Of a stretch of 64,000 nucleotides of DNA, positions 51,300 to 62,966 are shown piece after piece. Location: the NCBI GenBank assembly GCA_023053685.1, contig JALIGW010000005.1, positions 24,456,001-24,520,000 on the forward strand. The letters run 5' to 3'. The notes beneath the pieces are model-generated. The model ran no database searches, had not been told where the DNA came from, and worked only from the letters and a program-made list of their open reading frames with translations. Source of the stretch: Diadophis punctatus similis (taxonomy: Eukaryota > Chordata > Lepidosauria > Squamata > Dipsadidae). The number at the start of each line of letters is the position of its first letter. Within the stretch, counting starts at the first letter, position 1. Position numbers and translations under genes: made by a program.

Positions 51300-51536
51300 A
51301 GAGCTGAAGTGGTGCAGTGGTTAAATGCAGCCACTGCAGGCTGACTGCTAGTTCAGCAGTTCAGCTGTTCAAATCTCACTAGGCTCAAGGTTGACTCAGC
51401 CTTCCATTCTTCCGAGGTCGGTAAAATGAGGACCCAGATTGTTGGGGGCAATATGCTGAACTCTGTAAACCGCTTAGAGAGGGCTGTAAAGCACTATGAA
51501 GCGGTATATAAGTAAAGTGCTATAGTGCTATTGCTT
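51300..51536 (+). mobile_element. tRNA-derived squamate SINE (type A variant), full length
   Basis: The head has TGGTGCAGTGG and GTTCAAATC. The end differs from the copies at 47362 and 50851: AACCGCTTAGAGAGGGCTGT then AAGCGGTATATAAGTAAAGT and GCTATAGTGCTATTGC, a second subfamily tail. Confidence 0.88.
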
Positions 51537-52413
51537 TAAACAAAATATAAAAGAAATTACCTTATTTTAGATCAGATTTGGATAAATTTAAACTACTACT
51601 AACTGGTAACAGGCTATGAATGAAGACTAAGCAACAAAGAAAAGCAGGATGTAATAGGGATGGACAGAGAAAAGAATTAGTGCTGTATAGATATAATTTT
51701 ATTTAACATTAAATTTCATCTGGTTATGTAGCCATTGATTGTCAGGTTATCCAAGCCATACTTAACTGACTTCCTAATCACTGTCATGAGGTACTTTGTC
51801 AAATGTAAGACACGTTCTGTCTACAGCATTCCCAGCATCTCTTAAGGAAGTTATGCAGTTGAAAAAGACGACAGTTAATATGGCAAGACTTGTTTTTGAC
51901 AAACCCAGTGACCACAAATGCTTCCAAGATATTTACAGACCCAACAGCTTTGTTATTTTATCCTAGAATCTTTCCAAGTATTAATAGAAAACTAAATAAT
52001 CTTTGGCCCCTGATTCTTCTTTTTTTCTATTTTTGAAATAAAAGAGATTTGTGCGTCTCCCCCAAGTACACCTACACCCTTGGGTCACAGAATCATCTCT
52101 TTTCTTTGTCACAGAATGAATTTCAAATGGAATGCTACTGAGCATGTCCCTTGTTGGTACCTTTTTGTTTGGAGAAATGCATTTTCTATATATTTTATAC
52201 AAACATTAAGAATAAACTGGGGGTGCTTCCCTGCATTAACTGGCCTGGGCAAGTCATCTCTGTACTTCCCTGATGCACAGATGATCTCAGGGCAAAGTTT
52301 AATGGAGAAGATGACGGGGTATTAAGGGTTTGGCTCCCAGGCCAAATCCAGACATCATCTTCCTGAGGTATCTTATCTTCCAATTGTTCTGTTCTTGTTC
52401 TGAGACTCTACAG

Positions 52414-52531
52414 CAGGGGTATCCAACCTTGGCAACTTTCAAGACCAGTGGACTTCAACTCCCAGAATTCCCCAGCTAGCATGGGCGTTGAATTCCATAA
52501 GTGTTAAAATTGCCAAGGTTAGACACCTCTG
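52414..52531. mobile_element. hAT-type MITE, CCAACCTTGGCAAC family, 118 bp
   Basis: The ends CAGGGGTATCCAACCTTGGC and GCCAAGGTTAGACACCTCTG are inverted repeats. The flanks CTCTACAG and CTATACAG match at 7 of 8. The body has ACTTCAACTCCCAGAATTCC, which recurs in many amniote MITEs of this type. Confidence 0.85.
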
Positions 52532-54032
52532 CTATACAGTTTTGAAGATCATTCTAACTTTTGTACCCATAGCAATTCTGAGTTGTATATTATATATCGT
52601 ACATTCTGAAATTACTTAAAGCAAGTTCCCTCAGTCTGGTGCCATACCAATACATTTGTCACATTATTCAACTTTGAAATTGAAGGAGATCAATATGGTT
52701 TGGGACCCTGATAAAGCTCCGCTGGCTCATGAAGTCCTTTTTTCATTCTATAAAAATAGCCAGGAGGCTGGTAACTTTCTCACAGTGAATACTATCTTAT
52801 GCTAAGTTTCAGTTTTCATTGCATGAGAGGCTGAGAGATATATATAGCCTGCCTGAACCGCTGAGAAAATAATAGTGGGAAACAGGCTGCTTTGTGTGAT
52901 TGTTTAAAAACCTCATGTTGCATTGTCAACTTGCAAATTGCATCTGCTATCTGATAAAGATATTTCGGCAGTGGGAGGGTGGGTGGGAAGAAATTACCTT
53001 TATTAGCTCATATGCTTTCTTAATCTATGTGATTTTATTTTGAAGAGCAAATATAAATTTTAAAAAGTTCTAGACACCCGAATCAGTCACAATGTTTATG
53101 TCATCTTTCTCACATCTCAGGAAGACTGCAACACTCTACAAGGCATGGTGTTAAGAAATTTTTGTGCATTGTTTTTTTGGCAGAATCGTCCCATTTTCAC
53201 AGCAGATATCATCTGTCTTGCAGTTTAAAGACAACTATCATAAAACAGCAAGGCTGTATAAGTTTTATACCAGCTTGCTTTGAAGTTAACATGTTTTAGT
53301 TTGTGTGATTTCAGTAGTGACAGCTGAAGCATGGTACCTCCAGGGACTACTTCTGTCTCATACTGCTGGCTTGTTCTTTTTCCATACTCTGCAAATAAAG
53401 CTGGTTTTGTGTCGCATACGAGAGAGCTTTATGTGGGATAGCAATTATTTATTGGCAGCTGTTGAAATAAAACGAGGCCTTCCTTGTTCATTAGGGCTGG
53501 CCCCACTTATATTTGTGATACAATTGTTTCCTTGTCTTGCCATTGACTCTAAGGGCATAACATTTGCTTACTGGCAAAGCACAACAGTGAATTAATAGTC
53601 ATATGTACTCTTTGGATATTTTTACCAACAAAAGGTTGTATCTGGGATCACCCAGATTGAGTCAAATAGAGTATTTGTGTCCTGATGATCTCTCCCTGTT
53701 AAAATAGAGGTTTTTAGCTCTTGTCTATAGACTAACTGGTAGGAATTATAGTGAATTCAGGAACCAGTGAAACAGTTAAATCATGGGGTTAGGCCATGGG
53801 TTCCTGCCTTGCTATATTCCTCCCTCTTCAATGACTCACAATCAGGAAGAATTACACAAAATAAGATAAATTATACCAGGTTGCTAAATCAGTATAAATC
53901 TAGTCAATTTATACAGGTCACAGGGTTTGGAATTTCTTGGTGCAGAAGTTGGTAGTCTGCAACTTCTAGTAGTCTGCAGCAGAGAAGAGAAGGTGTTTCA
54001 TCTGATTCATTAGAGATAACCTTGTTTTATAC

Positions 54033-54556
54033 CCGTGATGGCGAACCTATGGCATGCATGCTGGATCTCTCCAGGCACGCGAGCCATTGCCCGTTGCTCT
54101 TCTGGGTTCTGGTGCGCCGGCCAGCTGGTCTTCATGCGCGCGGGAGCGCCGGAAACCGGAAGAGCAGCCGCCGGGAAGATGATCTTCCTGTTTCCGGCGC
54201 GCGCATGCATACCGACCAGCTGGTCTTTGCGTATGCATGCATGCATGCCAGAAACTGGAAGACCAGGTGGCCGGGGCGCATGCACGTGCCGGAAACTGGA
54301 AGATCATCTTCCCGGCGCGTGCATGCACATCAAACGGCTGCTCTTCCGGTTTCTGGCACATACATGCGCACCGGCCACCTGGTCTTCACAGGTGCATGCG
54401 CACTAGAAACCAAAAGACCAGATGGCATGCGCACCGGAAACCGGAAGATCATCTTCCCGGCACGTGCATGCACACCGGGTGGGTGCTCTTTTAGTTTCCG
54501 GCGTGTGCGCGCGCGCGCGCCCATTTCACCAGTGTCAAAAAGGTTCATCAACACTG
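54033..54556 (+). mobile_element. hAT-type MITE (family 1 ends) with a modular palindromic interior, 524 bp
   Basis: The left end CCGTGATGGCGAACCTATGG and right end AGGTTCATCAACACTG are family-1 termini. The flanks TTTTATAC and TTCTATAC match at 7 of 8. The interior is different from other copies: roughly 40-base modules with GGAAACCGGAAGA, GACCAGCTGG and GCATGCATGC recur in alternating orientation. Long open frames on both strands (up to 185 codons) arise from the stop-poor GC-rich modules and are not genes. Confidence 0.88.
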
Positions 54557-54839
54557 TTCTATACTATACACACAGCTAAAAGAAACCCTCAGTATTAATG
54601 AATGGAAATATTGAATAATCTATTCAGCATAATCTATTAATATAATCTATTAAAAACTTTTCATCGTGTGAATGTGTATATAACACACACACATTTGGTG
54701 CAATAAATTATTCAATTTAATTAATGCAAGAAGAATCATTCTAGAAAACATGAGTTGAAAAGACAGGAATTTACTGAAAAACAAATGCAGCTCTTTTATT
54801 TTATTTTGCTCAAGTTTAGCATTCTTTTTTGGTCTAAGG

Positions 54840-55274
54840 CAGTGATGGCGAACCTTTTTTCCCTCGGGTGCCGAAAGTACGTGCGCACGTGCTATCGCGC
54901 ATGCGCAAGTGCCCACACCCATAATTCAATCCCTGGGGAGGGCGAAAATGGCCTCCCCCACCACCCTGGAGGTCCTCTGGAGGCCAGAAACAGCCCATTT
55001 CCCAACTTCTGGTGGGCCTAGTAGGCCCATTTTTCATCCTCCCCAGGCTCCAGAGGCTTCCCTAGAGCTTGGGGAGGGTGAAAATGCCCTCCCCCACCCA
55101 CCGGAGGCCCTCCAGAAGCTGAAAACACCCTCCCAGAGCCTCTGCGCAAGCCGAAAATCAGATGGCTGGAGTGCACATGCACGCTGGGGCTGAGCTAGGG
55201 CAACAGCTCGCGTGCCGGCAGATATGGCTCCGCGTGCCACCTGTGGCACGCGTGCCATAGGTTCGCCATCACTG
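54840..55274 (-). mobile_element. hAT-type MITE (family 1), complete, 435 bp
   Basis: Left end CAGTGATGGCGAACCT, right end AGGTTCGCCATCACTG, and a perfect 8-bp duplication GTCTAAGG at 54832-54839 and 55275-55282. It is inverted with respect to the element ending 283 bases to the left. The interior closely resembles the copies at 6752 and 9600. Confidence 0.93.
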
Positions 55275-55790
55275 GTCTAAGGCCTGCCCTCAATATTTGT
55301 GAGTACTTGAGCCTAGGATAAAAGCTAAGTTTGGTGTAAATGAATGTGATTAAATTTAATTTGATCTAATTAAATGGGATTAATCTGATTCTCTGTTTAT
55401 ATGACACCCTCCTTTCTTGCATTAAAAACTATTGGTAACATTTGGAGCAACTCTGAGAGAGGTTTAGGAGCTACAAATGATGTTTTCTTGCCTTAAGATA
55501 AGAACATGGGGGCTACCTTGTTCATTCAGGCCAAATTCAGCTTCTGGCATGATGTAAATCAGCCTTCCTCAAACTAATACCACCAGGTGTTGCTTGAGAA
55601 GACTAGGAATAAAGAGAGGGAATTGTAATCCTAAAACCTTGGAAGACTATTGTAAAAATTTGCTTTCATATCTGTTTCATAATTGTTTTAACAGTTATAC
55701 AAACCTGCCAGTAGAAACCCTTGGTATACAATAATGAATTTCCCTGAACTGTTTCTGGCAGTATCTGATCTGTTTGCTGATATATTAATA

Positions 55791-56168
55791 CAGGTAGACC
55801 TCAATGTATGACCATAATTACGGTTGTAAGTCATGACGGTCGGGCTATCAGTTGACCATGCCTGATTTTACAATGTTTTCCACTTCACTAAACGTAAAGT
55901 GAACTCATTGTTCACTATGGAGGGGTATTTTTTCTTGCTGAAAAAAGGAAGTGAATGCCAGTTTCTGGCAAAAACATCCTAAATCGCAATCATGTGACCA
56001 TGAGATCCTGCAAACAGCCGTAAATGTGGTCCAGTTGCCTAGCACCAAAAATGTGTTCACATGACCTGGGCAGCCATCCAAACTTCAAATATGGGTTGTA
56101 AGTAGTTTTTTTTCAGGTCCATCAAAACTTTGAATGGTCATTAAACAATCAGTTGTAAGTTGCTTTTA
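55791..56168. mobile_element. TA-type MITE, diverged
   Basis: It starts CAGGTAGACCTCAATGTATG after TA and ends near CAGTTGTAAGTTGC. Shared words are ACGGTTGTAAG, CATGTGACCATG and CAGTTGCCTAGCA. The right terminus has decayed. Confidence 0.55.
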
Positions 56169-56598
56169 GCTTCTGATTAATCAACTCCTTCATGATTAAA
56201 GAATTAACTAAAATAAATCAGTTTTGATGCTTTCATTTAACTAGTTGCAAAAAAACAAACTACCAATATATAACCAAGTGATTAAAAACAGACAAAATGC
56301 TGTCTGGTTTTATAAGGGACACATTTTAATACATAATTTGAGAAAATATCTTTATTTGAAGGTGGTAAATCAAACGGCAAAGTGTGGGCAAATACCTTTC
56401 CAACAATTTTAATAGCATAAACTGTACAAATGATAGAGTAACCATCACCAGTATATATAAAAATAGTATTTGCTTAACTGGAGAACTGCAGTTCCATGCT
56501 AAAAGAGGGTGATGGCAATTACATTCTAAAAGATATGGAGGGTACGAGCTTAGAAAAGCTTTCTGATCAATGATAAGCAACAAATAATTATCTAGATT

Positions 56599-57775
56599 CT
56601 CCATCGTGGGTGGAGCCAGCATTCAGGATGGCTTGTACTCGTCCACTCAGATTGAAGACCGAGTCTGTTACTTTTTGCCGGATCCGCCCTCCTAGGACCC
56701 AGCTTCGACTCGTTCCTCAGACTGGACGCACGTGGCTACTTTTTCTCCCTTCCTGAATACTGACTTTTATTGCTCATTGACTGCTTGAAAATTGGACTTT
56801 GTGACTATTTTCCATCATGAGTTTTCTTCAGATTTGAACGGCTAATAGACTAAGCGTTCTCCCATCAGGGCGCTTGGCAGTCAAGCCTCGGCTCCTGCAG
56901 CGACGCGCGTTCGTGCTCCCTGGTTCGGCATTGACCATCAAGGGCTTGCCCTGGTCTGCCTTTGCAGCGGCGAGCTCCCAGAGCTCCTGGACAGCTGTCT
57001 GGAACACTCGGGGGATGGTGTGGCATCGGAGGCTCCCTGCCGGGTGCCGATTACCCAGGCGATAGGGTGCGCTGACTGTCATTCTTGCTCCATCTCAGGG
57101 GTATTGCGCCACTCGCTAGCCATAGGGAGGCATTACTTCCCTCTCTCTCTCTTGCCCCCTCACCACTTAGCTCAGACAAGCCTGTCTGACAGCAAATGGA
57201 ACTCCTTCTCAGTTTATCCGCCACTACAAAATTGATACGTTTGCATCGGCAGATGCGGCCTTCGGCCGGAGGGTGTTGCAGAGAGTCTATGAGGAGTCTC
57301 ACTGAATGGATCTTGGACTATGCCCACCCGGTGGACCTTTGGCTTTGGTATGACTCATCCTGAATGCTGGCTCCACCACGATGGAGAAAGGGCGTTGGTC
57401 TTACCTGATACGCCTCTTCTCATCAGGTGGAGCCAGCATTCAGCCCCACCCTTGAGGGGTCCGTTCCTGCAACTCCTCGTTTGTTGGACTGGCATTGTTG
57501 CTGTTCTTGTTTTTCTCCTTGAACTGACTTTTTGCACGGCAGTCTCTGCATTATTGGCAGGTTCAGGAAGGGGAGCCTACCTGTTGTTGACTGTGTCCAG
57601 TTGGTAGCCACGTTGAGTCTGCTTCTTCGGTCTCGTCAAAGCTGGGTCCTAAGAGGGTGGATCTGGCAAAAAGTAACAGACTCGGTCCTTATTCTGAGTG
57701 GACGAGGACAACCCATCCTGAATGCTGGCTCCACCTGATGAGAAGAAGCGTATCAGGTAAGACCAACGCCCCTTT
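56599..57775 (+). mobile_element. DIRS-like tyrosine-recombinase retroelement, internally deleted
   Basis: Inverted terminal repeats of about 105 bases lie at about 56606-56712 and 57634-57740. An internal block at about 57355-57442 is complementary to both outer ends joined together: its first part matches the left end in reverse, its second part (GGCGTTGGTCTTACCTGATA onward) matches the right end in reverse. This inverted-repeat plus internal-complementary-region plan is the hallmark of DIRS elements. A frame ending at TGA 57303-57305, just before that block, reads FIRHYKIDTFASADAAFGRR near its end, in the place of the tyrosine recombinase C-terminus. Full DIRS elements are about 5-6 kb; this copy has lost the gag, RT/RNase H and most recombinase sequence. 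No target duplication is seen, as expected. Confidence 0.72.
57177..57305 (+). pseudogene. C-terminal fragment of a probable DIRS tyrosine recombinase
   Basis: The frame reads an acceptable protein end with HYKIDTFASADAAFGRR and VLQRVYEESH before TGA. Its position just upstream of the internal complementary region fits the last ORF of a DIRS element. The catalytic R-H-R-Y residues would lie upstream and are not visible, so identity rests on the element's architecture. Upstream, other frames are open but not recognisable. Confidence 0.4.
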
Positions 57776-58730
57776 TGTTTAACTAAAGCTTTTTTATCCA
57801 TATCCATGTTGAATGATGATGTTTGTATGCACTTCAAAAATAACTCTTTACGGGACTCTTTACTTCAAATGTTTGTGCCTGAAATTTGTGCCTGATCAAG
57901 AAATAAATAAAATAATACTCAAATAGATACATATCAACTATGAGGATAGTGATATTCCGTGTTTATGCTGGCTGAGCCCCAATTTATACATTTTTCTGAT
58001 CAAAGAAAGCAGAGTGACGGATGTAGCAATAGTTGATGAAATAATTAGTTAAATACCATAAACTATTCAAATGCAGCCAAAACAAGACTGGTCAGGTAGA
58101 ATTCACTGGCACAGTAACATTGGCAAGAACTTGTTTCCTTAGTTTATAACCCAATTCAGAATTTCTGCCAGACATACAGTATTCTGTTTCTCCTTCATGC
58201 AACTTATAACTACTTTCTGTGTTATTCCCCCCCCCCCTTCTCAACATTGCTGTCATATGTTTTCCTGACACTTCATTCATCACTTGGGAAGTTCAAGCCA
58301 GGGGGGAAAATTGCCAGAGTTATAGTCACCCCTTTTCTCTATGTAGTTGTTGATCTTGGAGTTCTTTGGTTTTTCCTTTACTGCTTTAGTGTATACTGGC
58401 AAAGTTGATCAAGTGCTGCTGGGAGAATTAAAACAGCCATATCTTTCAACATCTTTTGGAGCTAAGCTCAGGTCAGGATACAAATTAAAAACCTAAAGCA
58501 ATTGACATAGAATATTAGGTTTCTATACTGACTTTAGGACAGAACTTCCATGTATTTCATTTTAATGCTTGAATGTCATGGAATGTCAGAAAAATTCAGT
58601 CTCAAAAACCTGGACATCTTATTCCAACAACTTGAGGAACAACTTAGAAGTGCTAGTTTCTGCTTTGAATTAGAAATACTTTCTCAGAACTGTAGTTAAT
58701 TTCATAGATGATTTGTTTGATAGGAGATAG

Positions 58731-58791
58731 ATTCATTCATTCATTCATTCATTCATTCATTCATTCATTCATTCATTCATTCATTCATTCA
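58731..58791 (+). repeat. (TTCA)15 microsatellite
   Basis: Fifteen uninterrupted tetranucleotide units. Confidence 0.97.
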
Positions 58792-58849
58792 GATTTTCAG
58801 AAATGTTTTGCCTTAGTTTCTTCCTAGGGCTAAGAGCAAGTGACTGGCC

Positions 58850-59232
58850 CAGAGTCGTCTTTGACTTACGACCACAATTGAGCCCAAAATGGCTGTTGCT
58901 AAGTGAAAGATTGGTTAAGTGAGTTTTGTCCCATTTTATGACCTTTCTTGCCACAGTTGTTAAGTGAATCATTGCAGTTGTTCAGTTAATAACTGAACTG
59001 ATAACTTCCCCATTGATTTTGCTTGTCAGAAGGTCACAAAAAGTGACCACATGACCCTTGGATTCTACAATTGTCATAAATATGAACCAGTTGCCAAGCA
59101 TCCAAATTTTGATCACATGACCAAGGAGATGCTGCAAATGTTGTAAGTGTGAAAAACGGTCATGTCACTTTTTTCAATGCTGCTGTAACTTTGAAGTCAC
59201 TAAATGAACTGTTGTAAGTTGAGGACTACCTG
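58850..59232. mobile_element. TA-type MITE, GTCGTCTTTGACTTAC / GTAAGTTGAGGACTACCTG ends
   Basis: The ends form an imperfect inverted repeat (GACTTACGACC against GTTGTAAGTTGAGGACTACCTG). The inside has GCTTGTCAGAAGGTCAC, ACATGACCCTTGG and CAGTTGCCAAGCA. It closely resembles the copy at 62967 in the same orientation. It is non-coding; right flank TA. Confidence 0.75.
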
Positions 59233-60776
59233 TATTTGGCTTCAAATTTACAGTCTCCCATTTTCTAGCCCAGTATCTTTAACCTTTAATCACTACACAA
59301 AAACTGGGTCTTAGCTTGTTTTTATACTGTGATTAAAATGAAAGAGATTCTTCTAATTTTGTAGCTGTATCTCAGGAATATCTTAAGCACAGAACCAGAA
59401 AGAAAGCTTCTTGATATCATTAATAACATCTATCCACAGTCACCCTTTTTTTTAAACCATGTTTTATAATTGGTGCTAAAGAATAATAATTATGACGCAT
59501 ACTTTTTCTTTAAGTACCTAAGTAACTATTCTAAGAATTGTTAAAGTACACATGAACAATAACAATGGAACATTGTTCTTTTAGCCTCCAACTTGTTGAC
59601 AAGAGTTGGTTTAAATGATTAACTGGACAAATTTTGAACAGAATATTTCAGTACTCGTTTCACCTTATCAAATCAGGTGATGTTTGAAGTTAGTTAATGA
59701 AAATACCATTTCAGCCTAACCCAAGCTCCATAAATAAAGAGTTAGTTGTATGGCATAAAGTCAGTCAATGGGTTCATTGTAATTGATTAGGGAAAACATT
59801 GGTTACTACGGTATTTTGTAGCAGTCAAGTTTGTATTTGATAGAGAGTTTCTACTCAACAGTAATTATTGATTTCTTCAGAAATCTATTACGGAGTTAGT
59901 TGCTTCCTTAATATAGAGGTGGAAAAATATTTCCTTGTTGAAACAATGCAACCAATTTTTGCCTAGATTTGAACTGGAATGCGTTTGTATGCCCCAAAAT
60001 AAAACTTTTTAGAATATTTTGAACCAATTTCACATCCTCCCAAAATTACAGAAATATTCCAATATTAAGTACTGGTTTCCAAGAATGTATATATTAAAGA
60101 AAAGGGAAATACACTTAAATGACTTTTTATGAAAGTTAGAATGTTTAACAGATTCCTAACAAGAATATAAAAATGTACTTATAGTCAAGAAAATCAGGGA
60201 TTAAATAAAACCAATTGGAAAATTTATTGGACCATATTTTTCCTTTCACCTTTGAAGTGCCTTTATAAGTCTTACTAGGACTCATTTAGGAGGTGAGCAA
60301 TTTGAGATGGAAAGACATGTGATTGGGATAAAAACCACTTGCAGACACAGAGCAGAGCACATACATGGTTTTAACTCTAATCTTTTAATATTGAAGTCCT
60401 TTAGACTATTAAAAGGTTTCCTTAAGAATCTCAAAGATATTATTTGCCTGTGCAAGGCATTTCCTGTCTTGTTAATTGCTTTGGAAAAGAAAGCTGATGT
60501 TCCCTGCAATTTAAAGGTGTTTAGAGTAACATCTATAAAGTCCCAGTTGATAATTATTGGTATATAACTTATGTAAATGAAGACATCCTTATGTGCACAT
60601 TGGGGGAAAAAAGATCCAATTTCATAGAGAAACCAGCTTCTTAAAGGAGACTCAATAACATGTTTGTGCTTCCTTCTTAGAAGCCGGTTGTCTTTTTCCA
60701 GCTCTGTGAAAAAAACAACAACATTTTAGCAAAGTAGTAAATGGCAGGTGGTAATAGATTTAGATTTTAGATTAAT

Positions 60777-60860
60777 TATTAGAGTTGGAAGGGACCTTGT
60801 AGGTCATCTAGTCCAACCCCCTGCTCAAGCAGGAGTTCCTACACCATTTGAGACATATGA
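60777..60860 (-). mobile_element. CR1 LINE 3' end fragment
   Basis: AGAGTTGGAAGGGACCTTGTAGG and TCATCTAGTCCAACCCCCTG are the classic amniote CR1 3' end in reverse. Confidence 0.85.
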
Positions 60861-61214
60861 ATAGGTAAGACTGATATTGTTTAGAGCTGGTAACAAGGAA
60901 ACTTGCAATATCCAATGAGGGAGGGAACCTATTAATAATTCTTCTAGAAGAGTTGCTTAGGGATTCTTTATTTTAATGAAAAATTTTATAGGACTTGAAG
61001 GTTTCTGACTATATGGCTTATAAAGAAAGCTGAGCCCAAGAAATAGTTTGAAAACTGATATTCTGGATATTTATTGTAAAGATATAATATTTATATCTTT
61101 AACTGAAAAATGCAATTTATACCTCATAAGGTTACAGTGGTAAGTCATGGTAATTTACTGTCGACCTCATAGTCCCAGTTCATATATATTCCACTACATG
61201 CAATTCTGTTATAG

Positions 61215-61323
61215 CACAGGTGTCAAACTCGATCGCGTCACGGGCCGGATGGTGACATTTTTTGGGTGGGCATGGCCTGTTCATGATGTATCCAGCCCGC
61301 GGGCTGCCAGTTTGACAGGCCTG
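61215..61323. mobile_element. hAT-type MITE, GTGTCAAACTC family
   Basis: Left CACAGGTGTCAAACTCG and right CAGTTTGACAGGCCTG are imperfect inverted repeats around a GC-rich core (CGGGCCGG, CCCGCGGGCTG). The flanks TGTTATAG and TGTTGTAG match at 7 of 8, though two extra bases precede the canonical CAGG start. Confidence 0.75.
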
Positions 61324-62607
61324 TGTTGTAGGTTTTTCACCATATGTATTAAAATAGTTATCCTAGGTTGCCTGTATCAGCTTTCTCTAACCTGGTGCCT
61401 TCCTTGATTTTTTAGACCAGATTCTAAAATCCTCAGTTTTAGACACCCTGGGAGTTGGGAAAAAGATGGCCTCTGTTAAATCTCATTACGAGTTGAAGCC
61501 CTCGCACTGTGACTTTCCTTGCTTACTATCCATGTTTATTAGTCGTCATTTGGAAACCCAGTATTGCCTTGGGAGTTCCAATCCTTGTGAAGAAATATGA
61601 TCTCAATTGGCCTTAGTTGCTTGGCGATGTTCTAGGATAGAAGTCACTTATGGAAAATGGGGTACACACTATCCCATGGCAAGAAGCCACTTGCTGTGCA
61701 TTAAGTGAAGTAAGCTCTAAATTCAGTTATGAGCAGGTTGTAGGCAGTTAGGGCTGGTACTAATGGCCTCTGTGTGCTGATTTCATCTTTGAATGAAAAA
61801 AAACCCCATTGATTTAGGAGCAGATCAATTATTGGACTGAGAGCTCTTAAATAGCAAAGCTATTAAATCACAAAGTTACAGATAACACAGAGAATTTTGA
61901 ATTTTTTAAATACTGATTTAAAAGAAATAAGTCTTTGGCTATCAAAGCGTTCCATTTTTTTCCAAGCATATATTCAATTTTTTCCTAGATTGATGTGGGA
62001 TGAATGGAGCTATATAGGCAATATTGTGAGGTGTGCTTCAGAAAACCCACAGAATTCATTTGAAAAGTAAACAAATATTTTTTTATTCCTTGTGGTTTGG
62101 AAAGCAATGCCTATAAACATGGAGACAATGCTCGAAGAAATACTAGAAGCCAGAGAGTGATCAATCTGTATTTCCAGTTGATGGAGGTATTCTTTCAAGT
62201 GGGCAATACATTACTTATTCCTCTCACTGACTGTCAGCAATAGAAAAAAAACAGCAAAAAAGAAATTAGTTCTTTTCTATCAATAATAATTTAACAGTTT
62301 CTCGATTGGAGTATTTGTTTCATTTGCAGAGCACATACAAGATTACAAGATCACACTAAAATTTAATTAACATTGACAGCTTGCTTGATTAAAACAATGA
62401 TTCACTGAGCAAGTAACACGGAAAAAGCCATTTTTAAGCTGAGAATATATAAGAAATGATTGGAAAATAAAAGTGCCAATATCACAATGCTGTTATAGAA
62501 ATTTAATTGTGTGAGCTTGGTATTCTGTACCTTCTGGCCCAAACTCTCACATATGATATTGACAAAACTGGGGAACAGAAAGGAGAGTGCTACCCAAATT
62601 GATAACA

Positions 62608-62705
62608 GATTAACAGAGTTGGAAGGGACCTTGCAGGTCATCTAGTCCAACCCCCTGCCCAAGCATGAGACCCTACATCTGCCTCTACCTAGGATGTTGA
62701 AGGGG
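62608..62705 (-). mobile_element. CR1 LINE 3' end fragment
   Basis: The block AGAGTTGGAAGGGACCTTGC followed by TCATCTAGTCCAACCCCCTG repeats the CR1 end seen at 60777, in the same orientation. Confidence 0.85.
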
Positions 62706-62778
62706 CTGCAGGAAAAGCTGTAACTCTCTGGCCTACATGACTTAGAAAGAGGCAAGCAATAGTGTGCATACTAGAAAG

Positions 62779-62908
62779 CAGGGGTGTGAAACTCGCGGCC
62801 CATGGGCCAGATGCGTCACGCCCACGCCCACGCCCTGTTTAGAGAAGAGGAAAAAAGTTGCAATACATCAAGTGACAACAACGTGTCATCACGAGCTTGA
62901 CATCCCTG
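62779..62908. mobile_element. hAT-type MITE, GTGTCAAACTC family, diverged
   Basis: Left CAGGGGTGTGAAACTCGCGG and right GAGCTTGACATCCCTG are imperfect inverted repeats. The flanks CTAGAAAG and CTGTAGGG match only at 4 of 8, so the copy is old or the edges are off. Confidence 0.65.
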
Positions 62909-62966
62909 CTGTAGGGAAAAATTTTTACAGTCGTTTTTCCTTCTCTTTTACTAGAAGCTGAGATTA

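Noticed and set aside
54033..54556. CRISPR-like array of repeated modules
   Set aside because: The modules alternate in orientation, vary in length and sit in a eukaryotic hAT MITE; there are no spacers or cas genes.
54022..54579. A 185-codon open frame with overlapping frames on both strands
   Set aside because: It lies inside a hAT MITE with inverted ends and target duplication; openness follows from GC-rich repeated modules.
57320..57738. Overlapping open frames of 60-95 codons on both strands
   Set aside because: They cross the internal complementary region and terminal repeat of the DIRS-like element, so both strands look alike.
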